From assembly GCA_020723725.1 (NCBI GenBank), contig DYIG01000015.1:1-16484 (forward strand): a stretch of DNA of 16,484 bases, written 5' to 3'. Shown here piece after piece: positions 1-6,344 of this stretch. Origin of the DNA: Thermaerobacter marianensis. GTDB lineage: Bacteria > Bacillota > Sulfobacillia > DYIH01 > DYIG01. A program made the translations under genes and the position numbers. Under the pieces are notes generated by a model. It ran no database searches and was not told where the DNA came from. It worked only from the letters and a program-made list of their open reading frames with translations. Each line of letters opens with the position of its first letter. Within the stretch, counting starts at the first letter, position 1.

Positions 1-44
1 TTCAGGAACGAGGTCGGTTTCCAGAAAATTTCCCCCGGAACTTC

Positions 45-73
45 TTGACACACTCAATTTATACCAGTACTAA
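45..73 (+). promoter_or_regulatory. Putative sigma-A promoter for the lipoprotein pair
   Basis: A perfect -35 hexamer TTGACA (45-50) is followed after 17 bp by TACTAA (68-73), a poor -10 match (3 of 6). Transcription would begin near base 80 and leave a leader of about 54 nt before the TTG start at 134. The -35 is convincing and the -10 is not, so another sigma factor or an activator is possible. Confidence 0.4.
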
Positions 74-133
74 CTTTTATACCTACAAAGAGTTAATATA
101 GTAGTACAAAACAACCAGATAGGAAGTGTACCG

Positions 134-787
134 TTGAGAATAACTCTTCTTTTGTTATTGTTCCTTTTTACCCTTACGGTATCGGGCTGTTCCGGAAAAG
201 ACACAAATAGCTCAAAAATGACAAATAGAAAAGCGGACTTCAACCACCCAGGCGGGGACACAACCACAACGAGGTCAGCCCGCAAGCCAGCCCCCCCCGA
301 TGCCCAACAAATACTTCAGAAAATCAGCTCTGAAGTTTTACCGGAAGACTCTTTCGTTTTAATACGACCCGCAGGGGATAGTTTTTACGTACACGCTGAA
401 ACAACCATAACCGCACCCTCCCCTGAGGAAGAGAAAAAACTTGGCCGCCAACTTGCCAGGGACTACATCTTTGCTATATACGGAACACAGTTGCCTATTT
501 CCCATGTTTCCATTTTGATTGAAAATGGGGAAAAGAAAGTAGGACTCACCGTTGGTGTAGCGGAGCGGGAAGCGGGGCTCCAGCCCGTTAATACCTGGAC
601 AGACAAATCAATCACCGCCGATTCCTTCCTTGAGTGGGTGGCCGCAAACCGCAATGAATTTGTAAACGAAATTGAAAACAGGACATGGGTTCACGGACTA
701 TGGACTGTTAACGTACCTGCAGGCCAAAAACTACCCGGCAACCATCCTTCTCTGGATGGGGCTACCGGAGGGGGCGTCCACCAATGA
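134..787 (+). CDS. Hypothetical lipoprotein, 217 aa
   Basis: I do not recognise this protein family. The N-terminus is a lipoprotein signal peptide: a basic start (MRIT), a Leu-rich core at about residues 4-15 and the lipobox V-S-G-C with Cys19 as the predicted lipidated residue. It would therefore be anchored on the outer face of the membrane. After the Cys comes a polar linker rich in Ser, Thr, Asn and Lys (about 20-55), then a mixed domain at about 58-200. The start is TTG at 134, preceded 7 nt upstream by AGGAAG (121-126). The stop overlaps the next gene's ATG (ATGA at 784-787), which implies translational coupling and co-transcription with the second lipoprotein. The signal peptide and coding status are well supported. 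The function is unknown. Confidence 0.8.
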   Translation: MRITLLLLLFLFTLTVSGCSGKDTNSSKMTNRKADFNHPGGDTTTTRSARKPAPPDAQQILQKISSEVLPEDSFVLIRPAGDSFYVHAETTITAPSPEEEKKLGRQLARDYIFAIYGTQLPISHVSILIENGEKKVGLTVGVAEREAGLQPVNTWTDKSITADSFLEWVAANRNEFVNEIENRTWVHGLWTVNVPAGQKLPGNHPSLDGATGGGVHQ

Positions 788-1323
788 GAGCCGTTAAATG
801 GCCGGTTTTTGTCCTAATGGTGCTCCTATTAGTAACCGGCTGCAACGGATCAAAAGACGACGTTTTCAACACCTCCGTTGAAACAGACCAGCGGGAAAGC
901 TTCAAACCGCGCCCTTTGACCGTTGAGGAATATAAACAGGTAATGGCCCCTCACTGGCAGCAAGTAGTCTCCCTCAGGCGCAAGACCCAGGATCAGATCT
1001 GGACTGAACTGCGTAGCCTGGTTGCCGCAGGAAAGGAAGACGAGGCCCTCGAATTCTCCCGTCGCATGGGCGAACAGCAGTCACACATGTACATGGCAAT
1101 GCTCGCCAAGATAGTAGGAGTCGTTCCCCCTCCCGCGGTGGTAGATTTCCATACAAACTTTATTCGATTCCTGGCTTACAGCGAACTTGCTTCCCGTTTA
1201 ACAGCGGACTTACAAGGCAGGCCGGACGAGCTATCTGCCGCAGGTCAGGTCGCGGAAAAGTCAAACTTGATCTGGAAAAAACTCTCGCTTACCGGTCAGG
1301 AGCTTTTCGGGGAAGAACAGTAA
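784..1323 (+). CDS. Hypothetical lipoprotein, 179 aa
   Basis: This is a second unrecognised lipoprotein, coupled to the first through a 4-base ATGA overlap. A short basic N-terminus and a hydrophobic stretch (about 7-18) end in the lipobox V-T-G-C with Cys20. The rest is mostly predicted helix, with charged and Gln-rich segments (for example VEEYKQVMAPHWQQVVSLRR, about residues 47-66) and no cysteine after the lipobox. The two products may act together at the cell surface, but nothing in the sequence indicates a substrate. The last 28 bases overlap the 3' end of the convergent diguanylate cyclase gene, and no terminator is visible between the two. Confidence 0.78.
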   Translation: MRAVKWPVFVLMVLLLVTGCNGSKDDVFNTSVETDQRESFKPRPLTVEEYKQVMAPHWQQVVSLRRKTQDQIWTELRSLVAAGKEDEALEFSRRMGEQQSHMYMAMLAKIVGVVPPPAVVDFHTNFIRFLAYSELASRLTADLQGRPDELSAAGQVAEKSNLIWKKLSLTGQELFGEEQ

Positions 1324-2213
1324 TAGGTATTGCCGCCTGCTTTTTTGGCCTTATACATTGCGCTATCAGCTGATGCTACTATTGCACGTGGCGTAATCCC
1401 GTCATGTGGTAAGACCGCAATGCCCATGGAAAGCGACATTTTCACCCCACGTTCCATACCTATCGGTTCGAACACCTGTGAATTCAGAACCTCCAATAAC
1501 CTGTCCGCTAGTGCCTCGGCACACTCACGGCCACAGTTAGGCAGAATGATGCCCATTTCGTCCCCACCGTACCGGCAGGCTAAATCCCCGGCCCTGAGGT
1601 TGGCGCGGATCGTCTCCCCCAACTGTGCCAGCAAGGCATCGCCTTCAAGGTGTCCAAAGGTATCGTTATAGCTCTTAAAACGGTCGATGTCGGTGATAAG
1701 CACGGCGACCGACTGGTTGGTTTCGAGTGCCCGATTGCATTCTTCCGTAAGGGTGTCCCAGAAGGCCCGGGAATTCCCCATACCGGTTAAGGGGTCGCAA
1801 AGAGACATCTCCTGAAGCCTTCTATTGGCCCGAGTAATAACCTGCTGTTGAGACCTTAAACGAGAGGATAGAATTCCGGACCCGATCCCCGATGCCATGA
1901 GGTATCCCGTAACAAACAACTCAATTATGGTTATCTGACCGGTTATTAAGTGCCCCGAGCCCGCGATAGCAGTTCTCTCATTCCAGTAGACCAACCCTCC
2001 ACTTAAGAGGGCAAAACCAATGCCCCCCCACGCTTGGAACAGATAGCTTCCCAGGGTTACTGGGAGGAATAACAGGATGTAAGCCAGGTCGTGATACACA
2101 CTGTTCCTTAGCAGATTATCCAAGACGAGGGATGGCAGGGTCAATAATAGAATAGCTATAACCTGCCACAATTTGGAGACTATGCCCCGCTCGGATAGTA
2201 CCCGTTCGTCCAT
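1296..2213 (-). CDS. Membrane diguanylate cyclase (GGDEF domain), 305 aa
   Basis: This enzyme is predicted to make cyclic di-GMP from two GTP at the membrane. The N-terminal half has about four hydrophobic segments (about residues 14-34, 43-58, 62-77, 92-113), followed by a short helical linker (115-137) and a complete GGDEF domain (about 138-300). The domain opens with D-P-L-T-G-M-G-N (140-147). The metal/GTP region D-I-D-R-F-K is at 175-180 and the signature reads G-G-D-E-M (216-220). Met for Phe in the last position is a tolerated variant, because the catalytic Gly-Gly-Asp/Glu residues are intact. An RxxD inhibitory site (R207-A-G-D210) lies exactly five residues before the signature, so feedback inhibition by c-di-GMP is likely. 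No EAL domain is present. The ATG lies 3 nt after the cheD stop, with GGTGG upstream inside cheD, so it is probably in the same operon. Confidence 0.93.
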   Translation of the reverse strand: MDERVLSERGIVSKLWQVIAILLLTLPSLVLDNLLRNSVYHDLAYILLFLPVTLGSYLFQAWGGIGFALLSGGLVYWNERTAIAGSGHLITGQITIIELFVTGYLMASGIGSGILSSRLRSQQQVITRANRRLQEMSLCDPLTGMGNSRAFWDTLTEECNRALETNQSVAVLITDIDRFKSYNDTFGHLEGDALLAQLGETIRANLRAGDLACRYGGDEMGIILPNCGRECAEALADRLLEVLNSQVFEPIGMERGVKMSLSMGIAVLPHDGITPRAIVASADSAMYKAKKAGGNTYYCSSPKSS

Positions 2214-2216
2214 ATT

Positions 2217-2711
2217 CTATAAAACCACCATTGGCGACATTGCTGAACGTATTTCTATTCGCCCATCGGCAACATACAAAGTCATGGTGCGCCCCTTGTC
2301 TCCGCCAACCTCTTTGGCAACCAACTTCAGGCCCGCATGAGCAATTGCGTCCGTAACCGCCTTGATATTCCGGTCACCTATACTCAACAGGGACGTCGAC
2401 GCACCAAAAAGACTGGCGCCGCCAACGATTTTGGCAATTATAGAGGGCCGCCTGGCGCCCAGGCTAAGCATCTGATTTAATGCCCATGGCACAGCGGTAT
2501 TGGCAAACCTGGCCGGCTCCTTTGGATTCGCTTCTTCTGTACTCGGCAGTACCACATGGCACAAAACTGAAGCACGGGTAGCAGGGTCATAGAGGGCTAG
2601 TCCTATACATGAACCCAGGCCGTGAATCACCAGAATTTCCTCCCAATTGGTGGAACAATAGGCTTTGCCTAGTCCTATGCTTACTGTCTTGTCAAGAACT
2701 CTGCTGAGCAT
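2217..2711 (-). CDS. cheD: Chemotaxis protein CheD, receptor glutamine deamidase
   Basis: CheD deamidates glutamines of methyl-accepting chemotaxis proteins and in Firmicutes also binds CheC. The 164-residue product has the family's landmarks: G-L-G-S-C (31-35) with the catalytic Cys35, His52 in C-H-V-V-L-P, A-R-F-A-N-T-A (67-73), K-I-V-G-G-A (94-99) and a late V-G-G-D-K-G-R (135-141). The Cys/His catalytic pair therefore appears intact. The ATG at 2711 is preceded by GAGGAG and lies inside the end of cheC (31-base overlap), which is the usual tight cheC-cheD coupling. The third gene is a diguanylate cyclase rather than a flagellar regulator such as sigD, which follows cheD in B. subtilis. 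Confidence 0.95.
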   Translation of the reverse strand: MLSRVLDKTVSIGLGKAYCSTNWEEILVIHGLGSCIGLALYDPATRASVLCHVVLPSTEEANPKEPARFANTAVPWALNQMLSLGARRPSIIAKIVGGASLFGASTSLLSIGDRNIKAVTDAIAHAGLKLVAKEVGGDKGRTMTLYVADGRIEIRSAMSPMVVL

Positions 2712-3301
2712 TCACCCTTACTCCTCTCGGTTTGCGTAAACAGTGTCTGTAGAGACGCGTGATCCGGCAGAAGCAACAAATACCCGCTAACTGAGTCCTT
2801 GCTGGGGAATGAAAAGGTCGTCTCAATGCTAACAGCATTCTCTGCACTGACGCTAACGGAAGCCAGAACGGAGTTAAGGATGGCGGCCATGATATCAAAA
2901 GCGATGTGGGGTGTCGTTGGAAGAACGGTCATGTTAAACCAATCGGCCAGACCATTAAGGAACCCGCTTATCGTAATGTTCCCCAGTTCCAGGAGTGCTG
3001 ATCTCGCTAAGGAGTCGGACGAAACCGGGCCTTCAACCCTGGAACCAACGATCTGCTCCACAAGCCATGCAGCGCTCTCTTGGTCAAACATCAGTAGCCC
3101 GTGGCCAGTTATACTCCCTTCAAACCCCACATAGATGCCCACCACGACCTGATCCTTGGGGCCGGTTAATCCTGCCATATCGAGCACCGGCATGAGTTCA
3201 ACCCTGGTGCCTTCAACCTTTACATCCGCTCCGGTAAACCCGCTAAGCCCTGCTTGGGACTGCTGCAAACCCGCCCTTACCGCAGGCAAAAAACTGTCCA
3301 T
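2681..3301 (-). CDS. cheC: Chemotaxis protein CheC, CheY-P phosphatase
   Basis: CheC dephosphorylates CheY-P and is stimulated by CheD. The start used here is the ATG at 3301. It has a strong Shine-Dalgarno AAAGGGGGT about 7 nt upstream and gives 206 residues, close to the B. subtilis length. A longer in-frame version from TTG at 3355 lacks a ribosome site. The first phosphatase helix has the complete [D/S]xxxExxN motif (S101, E105, N108). The second helix reads D136-xxx-A140-xx-N143, so the catalytic Glu is Ala and this site is probably inactive. This makes a one-site CheC, compared with the two-site B. subtilis protein. cheC is the first gene of cheC-cheD-cyclase. No clear sigma-D or sigma-A promoter was identified upstream. 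Confidence 0.93.
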   Translation of the reverse strand: MDSFLPAVRAGLQQSQAGLSGFTGADVKVEGTRVELMPVLDMAGLTGPKDQVVVGIYVGFEGSITGHGLLMFDQESAAWLVEQIVGSRVEGPVSSDSLARSALLELGNITISGFLNGLADWFNMTVLPTTPHIAFDIMAAILNSVLASVSVSAENAVSIETTFSFPSKDSVSGYLLLLPDHASLQTLFTQTERSKGECSAEFLTRQ

Positions 3302-3412
3302 TTTCTTACCCCCTTTTTCGATCTGGGATTTTAACCCTTTCCCTATATCGTCCAATCTAAATTCAAGGGTTATATCTAAAACCCCGATTCATGGCCTACG
3401 ATGTGATATATA

Positions 3413-3447
3413 GGTGATCCACCCAACCAACCCGCCCATGGGTCACC
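3413..3447 (+). other. Leader hairpin just upstream of an intrinsic terminator
   Basis: GGTGATCC (3413-3420) can pair with GGGTCACC (3440-3447), giving 8 bp with one G-U and a C-rich 19-nt loop. The hairpin abuts the terminator stem that starts at 3448. Together they suggest a structured RNA leader ahead of the 78-residue gene at 3519. I could not match it to any riboswitch or protein-binding leader I know. Confidence 0.4.
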
Positions 3448-3474
3448 CGCCCCGGTTAAGCCGGGGCGTTTTTT
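3448..3474 (+). terminator. Intrinsic terminator in the leader region before the 78-aa gene
   Basis: A perfect 8-bp GC stem, CGCCCCGG (3448-3455) with CCGGGGCG (3461-3468), has the 5-nt loop TTAAG and is followed by six T (3469-3474). The T-run is on the plus strand only, so it acts on plus-strand transcription. No plus-strand gene ends here; the nearest one upstream stops at 1323. It is therefore either the end of a short unannotated RNA or an attenuator for the gene at 3519. Confidence 0.8.
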
Positions 3475-3518
3475 CGATGACGTTAATGACAGAATTCCGA
3501 AGGAAGAGGTAGATAAGC

Positions 3519-3755
3519 GTGACGATGGTCCTTGACGTAAAACCCCGCAGGCGCGAACTGGCGAGGAAACTCACCCACCTGCAATCAAAATCAATGGATA
3601 TCCAGTACCGGATCAGGGCGCTTGTTAATGCCCCGGATCAATTGCCCGATAACAGCAGGGAGTTAAGGGAACTGCAACGCCGAATCACCTTCAAGGCAAT
3701 GGAACTGGTTGCTGAGGATGCCCAGTTGGCTTATAGGGAGTTCAATGTTCAGTAG
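3519..3755 (+). CDS. Small protein of unknown function, 78 aa
   Basis: I do not recognise this protein. It is highly charged, contains no cysteine or signal peptide, and looks helical throughout (about residues 7-37 and 44-72, split by a Pro-containing turn A-P-D-Q-L-P-D). It could be a small soluble helical-hairpin protein. The GTG at 3519 is 8 nt after AGGAAGAGGT (3501-3510); an in-frame ATG at 3525 is the alternative start. It is monocistronic, sitting between two plus-strand terminators. The upstream one ends only about 45 nt before the start, which leaves no room for a recognisable promoter, so expression probably depends on read-through. It resembles Spo0E-type small helical proteins in size only; I see no signature motif of that family. 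Confidence 0.75.
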   Translation: MTMVLDVKPRRRELARKLTHLQSKSMDIQYRIRALVNAPDQLPDNSRELRELQRRITFKAMELVAEDAQLAYREFNVQ

Positions 3756-3857
3756 GCATAATGCCCTATACGATATACCCGTTTTCTATTAGTACAGTAT
3801 TGCCAATGGCGCGGAACAATAGTAAAATGTAACTACCTCCCTCCACCTTCCGATTTA

Positions 3858-3887
3858 CCCGGCCAGCTTTCTATGGCCGGGCTTTTT
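3858..3887 (+). terminator. Intrinsic terminator after the 78-aa gene
   Basis: CCCGGCCA (3858-3865) pairs perfectly with TGGCCGGG (3874-3881) around an 8-nt loop, followed by C and TTTTT (3883-3887). The T-run is on the plus strand. The other strand lacks one, so the convergent PilZ gene is not clearly terminated by it. The 100 bases between the gene's stop and this stem hold nothing else I can support. Confidence 0.88.
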
Positions 3888-3905
3888 ATGTACTACCGGA
3901 GCATA

Positions 3906-4538
3906 TTACCCTTGTCCCTCCGCCCTGGAATCTCTTAACGGCAAGGAATTGATATACTCCTCCAGCCTCTGCTGGTCGCCTTCCGAAATGCCGACAAAGT
4001 TTACACCCAACATGGAGCGCAGGATGCCAAACCCCTGCCGATCATCGTACCAGGTAACCCTTGCCAGCGACTCGATCGCCCCCAAGGGGAGTTGTATCCT
4101 TAAAATAATCACGTCACCCATTGCCAGATGGGCAGCCCCCTGAAGGCATGCCCCGCCGTGACTTATGTCAACAACACGCACGGGTTTGAAGCCACGGGAT
4201 GTGGAACCCACTGCATACTCCGCCAGCAACTCGACCCTGGACCTATAATTCATCCGCCTCTGAGCAGACACAGATGCGGCCAGCTTTATCTTCAGTTGGG
4301 AGCCTTTCAGATCCACTATATCTCCCACACTCTCGTACCGTCCCTTGTCGTCCATCCTCCTTACAATGGCCTTTGTTCCTGGAGTCACCCTGAACCTTTC
4401 AAAACTGTCGTTACTGACTGACACCACAAGAACCGCTTGGTTGCTATGCATCTTAATTACCCTTGCGCTGAAAACTGCCTGTGTTTCGGGGAGCTCAATA
4501 TCCACGGCCATGCCCCTGTTAAGCCAACCGTACAACAC
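3906..4538 (-). CDS. PilZ-domain c-di-GMP receptor (YcgR/YpfA-like), about 210 aa
   Basis: A predicted cytoplasmic c-di-GMP effector of the YcgR/YpfA type, which in other bacteria slows the flagellar motor or controls exopolysaccharide. The N-terminal domain (about 1-88) is a beta-rich flagellar-brake type region. The PilZ domain (about 92-200) has both binding motifs: R95-xxx-R99 (in Q-R-R-M-N-Y-R) and D124-x-S126-xx-G129 (D-I-S-H-G-G). Start choice: GAGGTGA (4547-4541) is a near-perfect Shine-Dalgarno match, so an upstream in-frame GTG at 4544 falls inside the ribosome site itself. GTG at 4538 or TTG at 4535 is the more likely start. It stands alone between a plus-strand gene and the spoVG terminator. 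The c-di-GMP producer at 1296-2213 is about 1.7 kb away and is an obvious candidate partner. Confidence 0.88.
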   Translation of the reverse strand: MLYGWLNRGMAVDIELPETQAVFSARVIKMHSNQAVLVVSVSNDSFERFRVTPGTKAIVRRMDDKGRYESVGDIVDLKGSQLKIKLAASVSAQRRMNYRSRVELLAEYAVGSTSRGFKPVRVVDISHGGACLQGAAHLAMGDVIILRIQLPLGAIESLARVTWYDDRQGFGILRSMLGVNFVGISEGDQQRLEEYINSLPLRDSRAEGQG

Positions 4539-4600
4539 AATCACCTCAGCCTGTAGGCATTACCCCCTTCCCCTAAAACCTAATATCGAGTATCGTCACT

Positions 4601-4637
4601 AAAAAACAAACTGGCCCCGTCTATTGGCGGGACCAGT
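4601..4637 (-). terminator. Intrinsic terminator after spoVG
   Basis: Read on the minus strand, ACTGGTCCCG (4637-4628) pairs with CGGGGCCAGT (4619-4610) over 10 bp with one G-U and an 8-nt loop, then TTTGTTTTTT (4609-4600). It lies about 35 nt after the spoVG stop and separates spoVG from the PilZ gene. Confidence 0.92.
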
Positions 4638-4671
4638 TCCTATCACACCCCCTTTTTTCGGTTTGTCATAT

Positions 4672-4968
4672 TTACATCCCCATAACCGCCCCTCTATTGG
4701 GAGCGGCCCTTTCATCCAGCCAGGCCCTGTACGCTTTCAGAACAGCGAGTTCAATCGTCTCACGGGCCTGGCTGGTTATGGGATGGGCAATGTCACGATA
4801 ATCGCCCCTGTTTGTTCTCCGCGCGGGCATACTCACAAACAGGCCATTGGGTCCGTCTATAACCCTCACATCATGGACAACAAAAACTTCATCAAACGTA
4901 ACGCTGGCGCTTGCGCGCACCTTTTGATCGCCGTTGGCGCGCCTAATCCTTATCTCAGTAACCTCCAT
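4672..4968 (-). CDS. spoVG: Septation/stage V sporulation regulator SpoVG, 98 aa
   Basis: SpoVG is a small, abundant nucleic-acid-binding regulator tied to septation, sporulation and virulence or metabolism in Firmicutes. The length of 98 residues is the family norm. It has the highly conserved beginning M-E-V-T-E-I-R-I-R-R, the core V-I-D-G-P-N-G-L-F-V-S-M-P (36-48), R-R-T-N-R-G-D-Y-R-D-I-A-H-P (50-63) and a helical C-terminus. The ATG at 4968 has an almost perfect Shine-Dalgarno AAGGAGGTGATTT. In B. subtilis spoVG is followed by glmU (gcaD). Here it is followed by a terminator and a PilZ gene, so the local order has been rearranged. The 146-bp gap to ilvA probably contains its own promoter. 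Confidence 0.97.
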   Translation of the reverse strand: MEVTEIRIRRANGDQKVRASASVTFDEVFVVHDVRVIDGPNGLFVSMPARRTNRGDYRDIAHPITSQARETIELAVLKAYRAWLDERAAPNRGAVMGM

Positions 4969-5005
4969 ATAAAATCACCTCCTTCCACTTATTGCCAGCA
5001 ACATT

Positions 5006-5032
5006 CACTTCGCCATATTCCGCATTTTTCCT
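5006..5032 (-). promoter_or_regulatory. Possible sigma-H-like promoter for spoVG
   Basis: On the minus strand AGGAAAA (5032-5026) is followed after 14 nt by GAAGTG (5011-5006). The sigma-H consensus is AGGAnnT with GAAT, and B. subtilis spoVG is a known sigma-H gene. The -35 and spacing fit, but the -10 has a mismatch (GAAG for GAAT). This is a tentative call; the leader would be roughly 30 nt. Confidence 0.3.
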
Positions 5033-5052
5033 CCAAAGAAAGGAGGCGTGGT

Positions 5053-5062
5053 TTCGTACGAA
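5053..5062. promoter_or_regulatory. Perfect 10-bp palindrome in the ilvA-spoVG gap
   Basis: TTCGTACGAA is a perfect inverted repeat about 20 bp upstream of the possible spoVG -35 element. It could be an operator half-site pair, but a 10-bp palindrome can arise by chance and I know no matching regulator. The rest of the gap is A/T-rich, the kind of DNA AbrB binds in B. subtilis. No convincing ilvA terminator is visible. Confidence 0.25.
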
Positions 5063-5114
5063 TTTTCTTATGGGTGATTGTTTTTAATAAATAGGGGTTT
5101 AAAACAGTTTAAAG

Positions 5115-6344
5115 CTAAAGTACGCGCAACTGATAACCCGCATCGCGGAGACCGTCGAGCACACCCTCTGCGTGCTGGCGGTCACGGGTTTCAAGCGTCA
5201 GGGTTACTTCGGTTGCACCGAGGGCAACGCCGGGCTGAAGCCTCTCATGGACGACTGAAATGACGTTTGCTTTTGTGCTGTATACCGTCCCCAGCAAACG
5301 GTGCAGTCCCCCCGGCCTATCGGGCACTGTGGTCACGATGCGAAGGTACCGGCCCTCTTCCACCAGGGCATGGTCGATAACCCGGGCCAGAACGTTTACG
5401 TCAATGTTCCCCCCGCTGGCGACAACCACTGCCTTCTTGCCACCCAAATCGATTTTCCCGCTAATGACCCCGGCGAGGCTCGCTGCTCCCGCCCCTTCCG
5501 TGACCAGGCGGGCCCTTTCCAGGTAAAGGAGTATAGCACGCGCAACATCATCCTCAGAAACAAGGATAAGGTCGTCAACATACTTCTTCATAAGCTTGAG
5601 GGTCCCTGCCCTTGGCCGCTTTATAGCCAGCCCATCGGCTATGGTCCTGGCATGAGCCTGCTCAACAACCTGTCCCTTTTTAAACGACCGGTAGGCTGCC
5701 GAAGCGCCTTCCGCCTGAACCCCGATAACCCTTACTTCGGGTCGGACGGATTTTACCGCAATGGCAATACCCGATATCAACCCTCCACCCCCTACCGGCA
5801 CAATGATGGTATCCACGTCGGGAACCTGGCTTACTATCTCCAAGCCGACCGTCCCCTGACCGGCTATAATCACAGGGCCGTCAAAGGCATGGATAAATGA
5901 GAGGCCTTGATCGTCCGCTATCCGGTTGGCATGCTCATAAGCCTGATCAAAACTGTCTCCATGGAGGATGACCTCCGCTCCATATTTGCGGGTGGAGGCA
6001 ACCTTTACCAGCGGGGCATCCTCCGGCATTACGACCTTGCACGGGACGCTGAGCCAGCGGGCGGCCAGGGCTACGCCCTGGGCGTGATTCCCTGCCGAGG
6101 CAGCCACCACCCCGCAGCCCTTTTGTTCCTCCGAAAGGCTCTCTAGCTTGTACAGCGCACCCCTGATCTTGAAAGACCCGGTCTTCTGAAGGTTCTCCGG
6201 CTTGACATAGACCTCTCCACCGGAGAATCCTTGCAAGGCTTCAAATTTCAATACGGGCGTTCGATGAACCCTTTCTCCCAGGATACGGGCTGCATCACGG
6301 ATGGCCCCGTCGGTTACCTCATAGTACTCTGCATGTATTTCCAT
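5115..6344 (-). CDS. ilvA: Threonine ammonia-lyase (threonine deaminase) with C-terminal ACT domain
   Basis: A PLP enzyme converting L-threonine to 2-oxobutanoate and ammonia, the first step of isoleucine synthesis or a catabolic route. The fold-type II core (about 1-325) has the Schiff-base Lys59 in S-F-K-I-R-G-A, S-A-G-N-H-A-Q-G (83-90), the phosphate-binding G-G-G-G-L (185-189) and S-G-G-N (310-313). A single ACT domain follows (about 333-409: Y-L-R-I-V-T-T-V-P-D-R-P-G onward). At 409 residues with one ACT domain it matches the short TdcB/IlvA form common in Firmicutes rather than the 500-residue E. coli biosynthetic form with its double regulatory domain. Whether it is isoleucine-inhibited cannot be read here. 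The ATG at 6344 has GGAGG about 10 nt upstream, and its first base follows the last base of the upstream gene directly, so the two are co-transcribed. Confidence 0.95.
   Translation of the reverse strand: MEIHAEYYEVTDGAIRDAARILGERVHRTPVLKFEALQGFSGGEVYVKPENLQKTGSFKIRGALYKLESLSEEQKGCGVVAASAGNHAQGVALAARWLSVPCKVVMPEDAPLVKVASTRKYGAEVILHGDSFDQAYEHANRIADDQGLSFIHAFDGPVIIAGQGTVGLEIVSQVPDVDTIIVPVGGGGLISGIAIAVKSVRPEVRVIGVQAEGASAAYRSFKKGQVVEQAHARTIADGLAIKRPRAGTLKLMKKYVDDLILVSEDDVARAILLYLERARLVTEGAGAASLAGVISGKIDLGGKKAVVVASGGNIDVNVLARVIDHALVEEGRYLRIVTTVPDRPGGLHRLLGTVYSTKANVISVVHERLQPGVALGATEVTLTLETRDRQHAEGVLDGLRDAGYQLRVL

Noticed and set aside
3302..3355. Longer cheC starting at TTG 3355
   Set aside because: No Shine-Dalgarno precedes it, while ATG 3301 has AAAGGGGGT at proper spacing and gives the family length.
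3302..3518. c-di-GMP riboswitch ahead of the 78-aa gene, suggested by the GGDEF/PilZ context
   Set aside because: None of the conserved GEMM-type blocks I can recall (such as GCAAACC or the tetraloop-receptor pattern) is present.
4624..5094. 156-codon plus-strand frame across spoVG and its upstream region
   Set aside because: It covers the spoVG terminator, spoVG and its promoter region in antisense and shows no protein-like features.
5301..5900. 199-codon open frame on the plus strand antisense to ilvA
   Set aside because: It lies wholly inside a clear ilvA gene, has Pro/Arg/Asn-rich composition typical of antisense frames, and has no ribosome site or recognisable domain.
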